Positions 1 through 8,083 of a stretch of 64,000 bases of DNA are shown here, in pieces (the stretch's first letter is position 1; each line of letters begins with the position of its first letter). The notes beneath the pieces were generated by a model that saw only the letters and a program-made list of their open reading frames with translations, ran no database searches and had not been told where the DNA came from. A program made the position numbers and the translations under genes. The stretch comes from Natronococcus roseus (lineage in GTDB: Archaea > Halobacteriota > Halobacteria > Halobacteriales > Natrialbaceae): NCBI RefSeq assembly GCF_043677095.1, contig NZ_JBHLJR010000003.1, forward strand, positions 434,001 through 498,000. Direction: 5' to 3'.

Positions 1-975
1 GCCGTTCCCGAGCGCATCCGCGGACTGGCCTACACGCACCGCGCGAGCGCGCTGCTGGGCCGGACCGACGCCGACCTCGCCAGTGCGACGGCGCTGCTCG
101 AGGCCGCCCCGATCGACCGGTCGGGAACGGTCGCGGTGCGCGCGACCGACGTCCATGGCTCGGCGGGCGTCGCGACCGATCGCGCGGAGCGCGAACTCGG
201 TCAGGTCCTGGTCGACCGCGGCTTCGAGGTCGACCTCGAGGATCCGGATCACGTCCTGCGGGCGGCGTTCTCCGAGGGGCGACTCGAGCGCGACGAAAAC
301 GGGCGAGACGACCTTCTCTCGGCCCCCGACGACGAGGGCGACGAATCGCGAGGCGAGCGGGTTTCGGTCTGTGCGCTCGGCTGGCTCGCGGCCGAGAGCG
401 TCCGCGACTTCGGTACGCGTGCGCCCACCGACAAACCCTTCTTCCAGCCCGGAAGCATGGATCCCCTGCTGGCCCGCGCGGTCGCGAACGTCGTCGGCGC
501 CCGACCCGGCGCGACGATTCTGGACCCAATGTGTGGCACGGGCGGCGTGCTGGTCGAGGCGGGGCTGGTCGGCGCCGACGTCGTCGGCACCGATGCCCAG
601 GCGAAGATGGCCCGCGGTGCGCGGACGAACCTCGAGCACTTCCTCGAGCCCGACGAGCCGTCGCCGACGGGCGCCGAACGCGGTTCGTGGCACGTCGGTC
701 GCGGCGACGCCACTCGGTTGCCGATCGCCGACGACGCGGTCGACGGCGTCGTCTTCGACGCCCCCTACGGCCGCCAGTCGAAGATCGACACCCACCGGCT
801 CGAGGACCTCGTTTCGGGCGCGCTCGCCGAAACTCGGCGGGTCGCCTCTCGGGCCGTCGTCGTCGCGGACCGCTCGTGGGCCGCCGAGGCCCGTGAGGCC
901 GGCTGGGAGCTCGAAGCCGCCTTCGAACGCCGCGTCCACCGGTCGCTGACGCGGTACGTGCTGGTGCTCGAGTGA
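1..975 (+). CDS. trmG10: tRNA (guanine(10)-N2)-dimethyltransferase, 5' truncated by window
   Basis: The open frame runs in from before base 1, so the N-terminal THUMP region is missing and 324 C-terminal residues are visible. The Rossmann methyltransferase part carries the SAM-binding motif DPMCGTGG at about bases 532-555. The catalytic motif reads DAPYG at about 760-775, where the family usually has DPPYG. Enzymes of this family (archaeal Trm-G10/Trm11 type) methylate the exocyclic N2 of G10 in tRNA. The stop at 973-975 is followed by a short promoter region for the next gene. The family call is firm; the exact start lies outside the window. Confidence 0.85.
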   Translation, partial: AVPERIRGLAYTHRASALLGRTDADLASATALLEAAPIDRSGTVAVRATDVHGSAGVATDRAERELGQVLVDRGFEVDLEDPDHVLRAAFSEGRLERDENGRDDLLSAPDDEGDESRGERVSVCALGWLAAESVRDFGTRAPTDKPFFQPGSMDPLLARAVANVVGARPGATILDPMCGTGGVLVEAGLVGADVVGTDAQAKMARGARTNLEHFLEPDEPSPTGAERGSWHVGRGDATRLPIADDAVDGVVFDAPYGRQSKIDTHRLEDLVSGALAETRRVASRAVVVADRSWAAEAREAGWELEAAFERRVHRSLTRYVLVLE

Positions 976-1052
976 CGTTCCGGCACCTCGCTCGGTCTGA
1001 TCCAGTCGCTCCCCACTGTTTATCGTGATCGTATCCGTACCCACGAACGCGG

Positions 1053-1316
1053 GTGATCCCTGTGAACGAATCCGACGATTCGGTCGACGAGGAGTACGGG
1101 ACCGCTCGGCTCAACCATCGTGGTCGATTGACGATTCCGAAGACGCTCCGAGACGATCTCAATCTCGAGGACGGAACGGAGTTCCGCGTCGTTCGGGAGG
1201 GCGGGGATATCCGACTCGTGCGAGAACTTCCCGGTCTCGAAACGGTAACTCGCGGCGAAGAGTGGGGTTCGGAGACGTTCCGAGACGCGGGTGAGGCGAC
1301 GTTCGGCGGTCGATAG
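1053..1316 (+). CDS. AbrB/MazE/VapB-type antitoxin (SpoVT-AbrB DNA-binding domain)
   Basis: This 87-residue acidic protein has a swapped-hairpin DNA-binding core (HRGRLTIPKTLRDDL, about residues 24-38), typical of haloarchaeal VapB/AbrB antitoxins. The start is GTG at 1053; a second in-frame GTG at 1062 is equally possible. A TATA-like TTTAT near 1019 would give an almost leaderless transcript for either start. Such antitoxins bind the operator of their own operon and neutralise a PIN-domain RNase encoded just downstream. Here the downstream PIN gene is broken (see 1318-1389 and 3307-3495), so this antitoxin appears orphaned. Confidence 0.82.
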   Translation: MIPVNESDDSVDEEYGTARLNHRGRLTIPKTLRDDLNLEDGTEFRVVREGGDIRLVRELPGLETVTRGEEWGSETFRDAGEATFGGR

Positions 1317-1317
1317 G

Positions 1318-1389
1318 ATGTGTAGGACTCGCGTTCTTCCCGACCTCGATGCACTGTCGATACAGCTGGTCGACGTTGACCTCCTCCCG
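1318..1389 (+). pseudogene. PIN-domain toxin (vapC) remnant, central fragment before the IS
   Basis: The frame opened by ATG at 1318 reads TRVLPDLDALSIQLVDVDLL before it runs into the insertion element. The segment resembles the middle of a PIN domain, the part that usually precedes the helix holding the second acidic cluster. The C-terminal half continues at 3307. No PIN N-terminus with its first catalytic Asp is present between the antitoxin stop (1316) and this fragment, so about the first half of the toxin was deleted as well. The assignment of this short piece rests on the C-terminal piece and on its position behind a VapB. Confidence 0.5.
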
Positions 1390-1540
1390 CGCCTAAAGAC
1401 GTCCCCAGAACGCTTCGCGTTCTGGTGTGCGAACGAGACGCGTCGCGTCTCGTTACCGCGGGAATCCCACCACGGGATTTCAGGCCGGTCGCCCCGACCC
1501 TATAGTTTCAAGACGCATACGTCCCAAGCGTCTCTTGCTG
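1388..1540 (-). ncRNA. Candidate TnpB guide RNA (omega/reRNA) from tnpB 3' end and right end
   Basis: Downstream of and overlapping the tnpB stop, the right end holds three consecutive strong hairpins. They are AATCCC/GGGATT (1463-1479), AACGAGACG/CGTCTCGTT (1432-1454) and CCAGAACGC/GCGTTCTGG (1405-1425). A compact structured right end transcribed with tnpB is the known source of the omega RNA that guides TnpB. The RNA would leave the element near 1390, so its guide would be copied from the flanking toxin-gene sequence just below 1390. The 5' limit is a guess. Confidence 0.55.
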
Positions 1541-2743
1541 GGTAGCATCGGCTTGGGTGTCTTGTGGGGCAGTCAAACGCCCCCCATCCTCAGCCGAGTC
1601 ATCGCCATCCGTGTGTTCTCTTGAATGGCTCTCTCCGCTGAGGTAGCGGTCCGCTATGTTAATCGCGCCGTTCACGTCCGCTTGGTACTCACCCATCCAG
1701 CAAGCGTCGTTCGTACATTTGAACGTCGCCTGTCGCGGGCGGTATCCTACCTCACCGCAAGCGTAGCACTCCTTCGACGTGTTGCGCGGGTTCACCGTCT
1801 CGACGGGGATGCCCTTCTCGACGGCCTTGTAGCGTATCTGCGCGTGGAGTTTGGCAAACCCCCATCCGTGGAGACGCCGGTTCATGAAGTCGCCGTAGTC
1901 CATCGACTCCCGTATGTACGTCAGGTCTTCCAGAACAAGAACGGGATTCTCGACGGACTCGGCGTACTCCACGACTTCGCGGGTGACGCGGTGGAACACG
2001 TCGTCTATCTGTCCCCACACGTCATCCCCGAAGGACTCCACGATACGCTCGCTTCCGCGCGTCTGGAGTCGGCGCTTGGCGGTGAAGTAGGTCTTGCGGA
2101 GCCGACGAACGGTCTTGCCCTCGTCGGCCCACAGTTCTGGCGCGGTCGGAGAACCGTGGTCGTCTCGGTGACACACCGTGACGAGTGACGCTTCCCCGAT
2201 GTCCACTCCGATGGGCGTCCGTTCTTCGGTGGACACCTCGGAGCGTTCCTCCACGTCGCGGGTGGCGGTGACGTGGAGATACCACGTTCCGTCCCGCTCG
2301 AACAACCGACTCTCACCCATCGTGGCGTCTCCCGCGTTCAACGCTTCCAACCAGTCCCGTTGCTCGGGATTCGGTTGTGCTGGTATCCAGAGGTGGTAGT
2401 CCTCGTGGTGCGGAATTTTGACGTACCACTCGATAGCGTTCTCGGGCTTGTGGTCGAGCCGTAGCCCCTCGTTGGTGAAGCGGACAGGGTGATCGTCGTG
2501 AAGTTCGCCCGCGTTGTACGTCGTCGTGAGTTGCGGGACGTACTTCTTGAGCGCGTTCTTCGCGTACCCGCTCAGGTCGTAGTTGACCACCACGTCGTTC
2601 GCTTCGGTCTGCGTGGTACATCGGGCGTCGAAGGCGTCTTGGAGGGCGTGCTGGTACGCTTCTCGTGTCTCTCGGAGTTTCCCCCGCTTGTGGGCGTTCG
2701 GGTCCACAAGTTTGAGTTCAAGCGTCTTCGTGAGTTCGGTCAC
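1508..2743 (-). CDS. tnpB: TnpB RNA-guided DNA endonuclease (IS605 OrfB)
   Basis: I chose the GTG at 2743, which overlaps the tnpA stop as GTGA and gives 411 residues; the open frame continues 30 codons upstream inside tnpA. The RuvC-type catalytic residues are all present: Asp181 in GVDIGEASL, Glu272 in VLVLEDLTY and Asp356 in QADVNGA. Between the last two lies a zinc finger with CYACG (Cys326, Cys329) and the later Cys343 and Cys348. TnpB uses an RNA from the element's right end to cut DNA next to a transposon-adjacent motif, which helps the element to be retained. The gene is translationally coupled to tnpA and looks intact. Confidence 0.9.
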   Translation of the reverse strand: MTELTKTLELKLVDPNAHKRGKLRETREAYQHALQDAFDARCTTQTEANDVVVNYDLSGYAKNALKKYVPQLTTTYNAGELHDDHPVRFTNEGLRLDHKPENAIEWYVKIPHHEDYHLWIPAQPNPEQRDWLEALNAGDATMGESRLFERDGTWYLHVTATRDVEERSEVSTEERTPIGVDIGEASLVTVCHRDDHGSPTAPELWADEGKTVRRLRKTYFTAKRRLQTRGSERIVESFGDDVWGQIDDVFHRVTREVVEYAESVENPVLVLEDLTYIRESMDYGDFMNRRLHGWGFAKLHAQIRYKAVEKGIPVETVNPRNTSKECYACGEVGYRPRQATFKCTNDACWMGEYQADVNGAINIADRYLSGESHSREHTDGDDSAEDGGRLTAPQDTQADATQQETLGTYAS

Positions 2744-3180
2744 GAATCTCCCCCTTTGTGTTCTTGGATGTAGTTCTCGACTGTCTCGCTCGAAACGTGC
2801 CCGGCGGTCCCTGCGTAGTACCCTCTCGCCCATCCGATTTTCTCGCCGTCGTGGTCGGCGTATCGGTGGTTGTACTTGCGCGAGGAGATGCCTTTGAACC
2901 AGTTGGCGAGTAGTGCCGGTTCGTTCTTGGGTGGGCTACTAACGAACAGGTGAACGTGGTCGGGCTGTACGGTGAGGTCGAGAATTTCGACGCCTTTGTC
3001 GTCGGCTATTTCGTGGAGGATGGTTTTCACACGGCTGGCGACCTCGTTGACGAGTACCGATTGACGGTACTGAGCGGAACCCTGTTCCGCGATGTCCGCA
3101 GAACTGTCGGTTCTGCGAGACTTCGGCAACCACACTATGTGGTAGTTGAGGTTGTAGGTCGCGTGACGTGTGGTCTTCAT
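2740..3180 (-). CDS. tnpA: IS200/IS605 transposase TnpA (HUH Y1 transposase)
   Basis: This 146-residue protein has the HUH signature His75-Val-His77 in PDHVHLF and the single catalytic tyrosine Tyr137 in SSETVENYI. These define the Y1 transposases that excise and insert single-stranded DNA at hairpin-marked ends. The length is normal for the family. The gene lies at the left-end side of the element and its stop overlaps the tnpB start by the GTGA arrangement. The left-end hairpin at 3286-3305 is about 105 bases upstream of its ATG. Confidence 0.9.
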   Translation of the reverse strand: MKTTRHATYNLNYHIVWLPKSRRTDSSADIAEQGSAQYRQSVLVNEVASRVKTILHEIADDKGVEILDLTVQPDHVHLFVSSPPKNEPALLANWFKGISSRKYNHRYADHDGEKIGWARGYYAGTAGHVSSETVENYIQEHKGGDS

Positions 3181-3285
3181 CCGTGTTGCACACTATGGTC
3201 CGTCGGTGTCTTAATACTATCGATAGAATGGTGGGAAATCCAGCCGTAGCGTCGTCAGTGGGCGTGTAGGCTATTGTCCGCTTGA

Positions 3286-3305
3286 CCCCCGCCTAAAGAC
3301 GGGGG
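3286..3305. repeat. Left-end hairpin of the IS200/IS605 element
   Basis: Five C, then GCCTAAAGAC, then five G form a near-perfect hairpin with a short AT-rich loop. The inner CGCCTAAAGAC recurs at the opposite end (1390-1400). Subterminal hairpins of this type are what TnpA recognises. Confidence 0.75.
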
Positions 3306-3306
3306 T

Positions 3307-3495
3307 ATGCGCTCGTATCTTTATCACGACGTCTTCGATTGTTTCTACCTCGCCCTCGCGCGACAGGCCGACGTCGACGTCCTCGTTACGACCGATCGTG
3401 ACTTCGAACGACTGTGCGAGAACGAGGCCTTCGAGTACGTCAACCCAGTCCCCGAGGACGTACTGGAACGGTTCCACGCCGTCGGCGAGTCGTGA
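3307..3495 (+). pseudogene. PIN-domain toxin (vapC) remnant, C-terminal fragment after the IS
   Basis: The open frame encodes about 62 residues including HDVFDCFYLALARQ and DVLVTTDRDFERLC. These match the C-terminal half of a PIN domain, with the acidic residue in VFDCFYLAL and the Asp in TTDRDF. The N-terminal half and its first catalytic Asp are missing, and the insertion element ends immediately upstream. The fragment has an ATG in frame but cannot form a functional RNase. It belongs with the fragment at 1318-1389 and the antitoxin at 1053-1316. Confidence 0.75.
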
Positions 3496-3638
3496 TCGAC
3501 GGCGACGGATCCGCCCTTCGACGACCGAAGCGCCGGATTCGGTGCTCGAGTGACAGTCGTTCGAGACAGTTCGACTCGTTTCGATCCCGACGAGTCACGA
3601 TAAGGGACTGTTAAGACCCGATGTCGCCACGATCCCGC

Positions 3639-4061
3639 ATGGACATATTCTTCAGCGGCTCCATCCGCGGCGGTCGGGACGACGTCGATCTGTACGCCGA
3701 CCTCATCGCACTCCTCGAGCAGCACGGAACGGTCCTCACCGAACACGTCGGGACCGAGGACGTCGAAACGAAAGAGCGCGAGGCGGGACTGACCGACGTC
3801 GACATCCACGACCAGGACGTCGCCTGGCTCCGGCGAGCCGACGCCGTCGTCGCCGAGGTGACGACGCCGAGTCTCGGCGTGGGGTACGAGGTCGGGCGGG
3901 CCGTGGCGTGGGAGACGCCCGTACTCGCGCTCTACCGTCCGGAGGGCGAACACGAGCTGTCGGCGATGGTACGGGGCAACGAAGCCATTGAGGTCCTCGA
4001 GTACGAGACGCTCGCGGACGTCGAGCCGGCGCTCGAGACGTTCTTCGAACGCGTTCGCTGA
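3639..4061 (+). CDS. Nucleoside 2-deoxyribosyltransferase-like protein (DNPH1-like)
   Basis: The protein begins MDIFFSGSIRGG, matching the N-terminal strand and glycine loop of the nucleoside 2-deoxyribosyltransferase/DNPH1 family, and has the catalytic-region motif GVGYEVGRAVAW near residue 85. Family members cleave or transfer the N-glycosidic bond of deoxynucleosides or their 5'-phosphates. I chose the ATG at 3639 because it starts exactly at the conserved strand; an in-frame ATG at 3621 would add six residues. It seems to be a single gene, facing the convergent RidA gene downstream. Nucleotide-pool cleaning is a likely role, but the substrate cannot be read from the sequence. Confidence 0.75.
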   Translation: MDIFFSGSIRGGRDDVDLYADLIALLEQHGTVLTEHVGTEDVETKEREAGLTDVDIHDQDVAWLRRADAVVAEVTTPSLGVGYEVGRAVAWETPVLALYRPEGEHELSAMVRGNEAIEVLEYETLADVEPALETFFERVR

Positions 4062-4086
4062 GGGCCTTGATCTGTCGATCCGCCGG

Positions 4087-4539
4087 CTACACGTTGACGT
4101 CGTGGAGACCGATCGTCTCGATCTCCCACTCGTCGTCCGGAATCTCCGCGATCAGCTCGATCTCGACCAGCGCATCGTCGAGCAGCGATGCCACCCCGAT
4201 CATCGTACTCGCGGGGTAGTGCGGTCGCTCGAAGAACTCGGATCTGACCTCGTGGAGCGCCACCTGTCCCTCGCGGGAGAGTACATCCTCACGGACGTAC
4301 CAGCGGGACTCGACCACGTCGTTGATGCCGCCGCCAAACGCTGCCAGACCCTCTTCGAAGTACTCGAGAATCGTCCGCGCCTGCTCGCGACGAGTTCCTT
4401 CCTGGTGGGTGTTGCCCGAACAGACGACGCGCCGATACCCGTCGTGTTCGGTTGCGACAGCGTAGCTCATCTGCGGTTCGTCCGCACTGTCCGAGTCGAG
4501 CTCACCCAGCAAGCCGGGGAGGAGCGCGATCTTTTTCAC
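4087..4539 (-). CDS. RidA/YjgF/YER057c family protein
   Basis: The 150-residue protein has a chorismate-mutase-like Rid fold pattern: the VVCSGNTHQEGTRREQARTIL segment, then YVREDVLSREG and RPHYPASTMIGVASL. The last corresponds to the family's P-x-R-(S/T)-x-x-G region, although the conserved Arg is replaced by Ala (YPAST). RidA enzymes deaminate reactive enamines/imines made by PLP enzymes, and the Arg at that place is needed for this, so this copy may be a divergent Rid subfamily without the classical activity. It is transcribed alone, convergent with the gene ending at 4061. Confidence 0.75.
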   Translation of the reverse strand: MKKIALLPGLLGELDSDSADEPQMSYAVATEHDGYRRVVCSGNTHQEGTRREQARTILEYFEEGLAAFGGGINDVVESRWYVREDVLSREGQVALHEVRSEFFERPHYPASTMIGVASLLDDALVEIELIAEIPDDEWEIETIGLHDVNV

Positions 4540-4607
4540 GCCGACGAAACCGTCGTTGAACTCATGTAACTATGATGACTATACGAGTAACTCACCACTG
4601 GACCGAT

Positions 4608-5042
4608 TCAGTCGGCTTTCAGCGCCCGTTCTTGCAACTGCTTGCCCTCCTCGCTCTCGACGGAGAGTTTAGGGACCGGCACCGACTTCCCCTCGCTATC
4701 GATCGCGACGAACGTAAAGGAGGACTCGGTCGTCTTCTCGACCTCGCCTGTGCGCGGTTCCTCGCGCCAGGCCCGCAGCGCGACGTGGACGCTCGAGCGA
4801 CCCGCATCGTAGACGTAGGCCTCGACCAGCGCGATGTCGCCGATCCTGATCGGACGTTCGAAGTCGAGTTCGTTCACGCGGGCGGTGACGCAGGTCTCGC
4901 CGGCGAAACGCATCGCCGACATCGCGCCGATCTCGTCGAGCCACTTCATCAGGTTTCCGCCGTGAAGGGTGTTGTTGTTGTTCGCGTGGTTGGGCTGGAC
5001 GCGGAATCGGTTCTCGATGCGAGTGTCGAGCAGTGTCGGCAT
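4608..5042 (-). CDS. Acyl-CoA thioesterase, hotdog fold (BFIT/YciA-like)
   Basis: The protein carries the hotdog signature HANNNNTLHGGNLMKWLDE early on, where the Asn/His and Asp positions form the thioesterase active site. The FERPIRIGDIALVEAYV segment that follows is typical of 4HBT acyl-CoA thioesterases. I chose the ATG at 5042 (144 residues) because the upstream in-frame extension is basic and does not resemble the family. It should hydrolyse an acyl-CoA in the cytoplasm; the chain length preferred cannot be deduced. The gene is divergent from the membrane-protein gene at 5131. Confidence 0.85.
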   Translation of the reverse strand: MPTLLDTRIENRFRVQPNHANNNNTLHGGNLMKWLDEIGAMSAMRFAGETCVTARVNELDFERPIRIGDIALVEAYVYDAGRSSVHVALRAWREEPRTGEVEKTTESSFTFVAIDSEGKSVPVPKLSVESEEGKQLQERALKAD

Positions 5043-5130
5043 GCTCGAGGGGTACGCGACGGGGTGAATAAACCCGTCCGAAACGGACCGCTTCCGACAT
5101 GTTCTTGACAGTACCCTCGAGTCCATCCGT

Positions 5131-5709
5131 ATGGATCGCGGAACGTCGGTTCCGCCGTCGCCCCGCTGGTTTCGGCTCCTGTGTTACGGGCTGGTCATGG
5201 TGATCGTCCTCGGGATGACCTACCGAACCCTCGAGGACGCGACGTCGACTCCAGCGGCGCTGCAGGGAGTCGTCGGGATCGCCGTCCTGTGTCTCTTGCT
5301 CGGCTACCTCTCCGTCTCGAAGACGCGTTGGCGCGATCGAAACGCGCTGTCCGGGATGGCATTACTCGCCTGTCTCGCCATTACCGTCGGGATCCTGGCG
5401 GCGTTCGCGCCAGACAGCCAGTGGCTGGATCGCGAGTTCGTTATCGTGCTCGGTGTCGGGCTTCTGCTCGCGCTCGCACTGATCCTCTCGCGCTTTATCT
5501 CCCTCTCGGGGCGGGTTTTCGGTGTCGTCGTTTCGGCCGTCGGTATCGGAATCATCGGACTGTATACTTCTGGATACTGGGAGGCGACGGGACGACGGAA
5601 TCCGTTCGTCGTGGGAGCGATCTGTCTGCTCATCGGACTCCTGTACGTCATCAAACCGGACGCGATGACCGAACTCGAACGCCAGGCACGAGAGCGGGAA
5701 GCCGACTGA
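5131..5709 (+). CDS. Uncharacterised membrane protein, about six TM segments
   Basis: The 192-residue product has hydrophobic stretches near residues 16-33, 44-60, 75-92, 103-118, 128-146 and 160-175, separated by short charged loops, and a charged C-terminal tail (ELERQAREREAD). No conserved functional motif is recognisable. Its stop touches the end of the convergent clamp-loader gene without a spacer. I do not recognise a named family. Confidence 0.7.
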   Translation: MDRGTSVPPSPRWFRLLCYGLVMVIVLGMTYRTLEDATSTPAALQGVVGIAVLCLLLGYLSVSKTRWRDRNALSGMALLACLAITVGILAAFAPDSQWLDREFVIVLGVGLLLALALILSRFISLSGRVFGVVVSAVGIGIIGLYTSGYWEATGRRNPFVVGAICLLIGLLYVIKPDAMTELERQAREREAD

Positions 5710-6714
5710 TCAGGCGTCCCGTCCCAGTTCCGCGAGCAGGTGCGAGACGTGGATCCGGTCGCTCGTTCCCTCGTGCATCTCGAACTCGACATCGGCGGCG
5801 AGTCGGTGGGTGCGGGCGAGCTTCTCGCCCTGGTAGCGCTTGCGCGCGACGCGGAGCACGAGATCCAGCACCTCCTCGCCGTCTAACCCCTCGTCGACGA
5901 GCAGGTCGTCCAACGTCTTCCGCGCATCCGTAAACTCGCCGCGTTCGGCGTCGTCGAGCATCCCTTCGACCTCGTCCTCGAGGCCGACCTCGCCGATCGT
6001 CTCGTAGGCCGCGCTCATCGTTACCTCGCCCGCGTCCTCGACGGTGGTCTGGGCGGCGAGGATCGCCTGTCGGAGGTTGCCGTTCGCGTAGCCGGCGACG
6101 AACTCGAGGCCCTCGGACTCGTAGTCGACGTCCTCCGCGGTGACGATCCGTTCCAGCACTGCGACGGTCTCCTCGCTGGTCGGCGCCCGGACCGAGACGG
6201 GGAAACACCGCGAGCGGATCGGCGGGATGAGCTTGGTCGGCTGGCGGGTCGCGATGATAAACTGGGTCGTCCGGTGATGTTGCTCCATAATCCGGCGCAG
6301 CGCCTGCTGGAAGTCCTCGCGGACGTCCTCGGCGTTGTCGAGCAGGATCGTCTTGTACTCGCCGGTGACTGGCGCGTAGCTGGCCGACTCCTTGAGCACG
6401 CGGTTGATCATGTCGCGTTTGGACATCGACGACCGACCGGTCAGAAACGAGGCGAACCGGGGATCGTTCTTGATCTCGGTCTTCGTCCGGCCGAAGAAGT
6501 CGGCGACGTTGATCTCGACCAGGTCGTTGTCGGGGTCCTCGTGCGCTTCTCGAGCGAGCGCGCGCGCCGCCGCGGTCTTGCCGCTGCCGGGCGGTCCCTG
6601 CAGGACGAGGTTCAGCGGCTCCTCGACGGCTCGCTCCAAGTACTCGCGAGCGTCGTCCTGTGGCAACTCGGCCAGCTCCGGGGCGTGGGTGTCGGTCCAC
6701 AGCGGCGCGTCCAT
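5710..6714 (-). CDS. rfcC: Replication factor C small-subunit paralogue (AAA+ clamp loader)
   Basis: The 334-residue protein has a Walker A GPPGSGKT at residues 40-47, a Walker B-like ILLDNAED (the usual DEAD is changed) and the SRC arginine-finger motif in IRSRCF. These are the hallmarks of an RFC small subunit that helps load PCNA on DNA. A helical C-terminal domain follows. Haloarchaea usually have two diverged small subunits. The altered Walker B (DNAE) and the short N-terminus suggest this is the second one, here tentatively rfcC. PCNA itself is encoded at 56880-57623. Confidence 0.8.
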   Translation of the reverse strand: MDAPLWTDTHAPELAELPQDDAREYLERAVEEPLNLVLQGPPGSGKTAAARALAREAHEDPDNDLVEINVADFFGRTKTEIKNDPRFASFLTGRSSMSKRDMINRVLKESASYAPVTGEYKTILLDNAEDVREDFQQALRRIMEQHHRTTQFIIATRQPTKLIPPIRSRCFPVSVRAPTSEETVAVLERIVTAEDVDYESEGLEFVAGYANGNLRQAILAAQTTVEDAGEVTMSAAYETIGEVGLEDEVEGMLDDAERGEFTDARKTLDDLLVDEGLDGEEVLDLVLRVARKRYQGEKLARTHRLAADVEFEMHEGTSDRIHVSHLLAELGRDA

Positions 6715-6765
6715 CGCTCGTCGGTAGGGGAGAGGGCGGTAAGAATCGGTCGGTTGGACGCCGCG

Positions 6766-7929
6766 TTACTCGTCGTCCGCGTCGTCGTCGCCGTTCTCGT
6801 CGTCCGTCTCGTCCCCGTTCCCGTCGTTCTCATCCTCGTCGTCCGCCTCGGCCTCGGCCTGGGCGTCCGCGATGGTGAACGTCTCCTCGACGGGTTCGTC
6901 CTCGTGCTCGAGCGGCTCCGCCGAGTCGACGTCCTCGGGGTCGCCCTCGTAGACGACCGCCGTGAGCTCGTCGTCCTCGTCGACGGTGACGTCGTCGTCG
7001 AACGGGACGCTGACGTTCTCGTGTTCGCCGGCCTCGAGTTCGTCGCTGGTTCCGAGCACCTCGTCGTCGTCCTCGATCGCGACGAACCCGTCCTCGGGCG
7101 TGGCGACGTCGACGGTCACCTCGTCGGTGTCGGCGTCGACGACCGAAACCGACGGATCGGTGTGGAACTCGAGGTCGATCTCGCCGACCTCACCGTCGTC
7201 GTCGGTGTAGACGCCGATCGACTGGGTTCCGGGCGGCGCCCCGCTCAGGTCGACTTCGAAACTGATCTCGCGGTCCTCGCCGCCGTCGAGCTCGAGGATC
7301 TGACGCTCGAGGACGGTTCCGTTCAGCCGGAACTCGACGACCTGTTGCTGGTCGAACTCCGTCGGGTTCCGCACCTCCGCGACGACTCCGATCGTCTCGT
7401 TGGTCGTCGCCGACTCTGGCGCGGTCATCGACTCGACGACGAACGAGTCCGAGACCGCCTCCTCGTCGTCCGGGGTTACCGATGCGGTGTCGCTAACCGG
7501 GTACCCGTCATCGAGGTAGGGCTGATCCTCTTCGCCCTCGGTCTCGTAGTACGTGAACGTCTCGTCGCCGGTGGTATCCTGATGGACCGTTGCGGTCAAC
7601 TGACCGACGAGATCGGTCTCGTTCTCTTCGCTCTCGACGGTGACGTTTTCGTGCGTTCCGTCCTCGAGGTATGTCGAGACGGCGAGGGATTCGTCGCCCG
7701 CGCCGGTGATGACGACGAAGCCGCCGTCCGAGAGCGTAACCTCGTCGATAGTGACGCTCACGCCGTCGCTCTCCTGATCCTCGAAGGCGATCGAGGCCGA
7801 TGGATCGTCGTCGACGCCGAAGATGACGGGGGCCTGCCCAACGACGATACCGGCCGCGAGGACCACTGTGATCGCAATCAGGATGGCGGCAACTCGTTTA
7901 ATAGTTCCGAACGTCGGTCTCGAACTCAT
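6766..7929 (-). CDS. Secreted/membrane-anchored protein with two DUF7282 domains
   Basis: An N-terminal hydrophobic segment (about residues 10-32) acts as signal or anchor. Two similar domains follow, around residues 38-140 and 255-350, each with the pattern SDGGFVVI/EDGFVAI and THENV/EHENV that marks DUF7282. Between them (about 150-245) is a beta-sandwich stretch resembling CARDB/adhesion modules. The C-terminus is a long Asp/Glu/Asn/Gly tail. The role is probably at the cell surface; no enzyme motif is visible. Confidence 0.75.
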   Translation of the reverse strand: MSSRPTFGTIKRVAAILIAITVVLAAGIVVGQAPVIFGVDDDPSASIAFEDQESDGVSVTIDEVTLSDGGFVVITGAGDESLAVSTYLEDGTHENVTVESEENETDLVGQLTATVHQDTTGDETFTYYETEGEEDQPYLDDGYPVSDTASVTPDDEEAVSDSFVVESMTAPESATTNETIGVVAEVRNPTEFDQQQVVEFRLNGTVLERQILELDGGEDREISFEVDLSGAPPGTQSIGVYTDDDGEVGEIDLEFHTDPSVSVVDADTDEVTVDVATPEDGFVAIEDDDEVLGTSDELEAGEHENVSVPFDDDVTVDEDDELTAVVYEGDPEDVDSAEPLEHEDEPVEETFTIADAQAEAEADDEDENDGNGDETDDENGDDDADDE

Positions 7930-8083
7930 TTGGGGATGGTGTTGCTCGACACGTTAGAGCTACAGGAACGTAAAACGCACAGTCCGTTCGCCGCGCCGGA
8001 ACGATCCGATCGCCGTTCGCGTGCGAATCGGTTTGGCGTCGGATCCGAAGGCGGTTTAGTCTCAGCGCGTCGAACACGCAGTG

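Larger units (their letters stand above)
1390..3305 (-). mobile_element. IS200/IS605-family insertion sequence with tnpA and tnpB
   Basis: The element carries a HUH transposase (tnpA) and an RNA-guided nuclease (tnpB), both on the minus strand. Its two ends share the sequence CGCCTAAAGAC, at 1390-1400 (right end) and 3290-3300 (left end). The left end forms the hairpin CCCCC-GCCTAAAGAC-GGGGG at 3286-3305. There are no terminal inverted repeats or target duplication, as expected for single-strand transposition. Boundaries are accurate to a few bases only. Both genes are open and keep all catalytic residues, so the copy may be active. It sits inside a PIN toxin gene. Confidence 0.85.

Noticed and set aside
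1625..2188. Rightward open frame opposite tnpB
   Set aside because: It is antisense to the catalytic part of tnpB and has no own family features.
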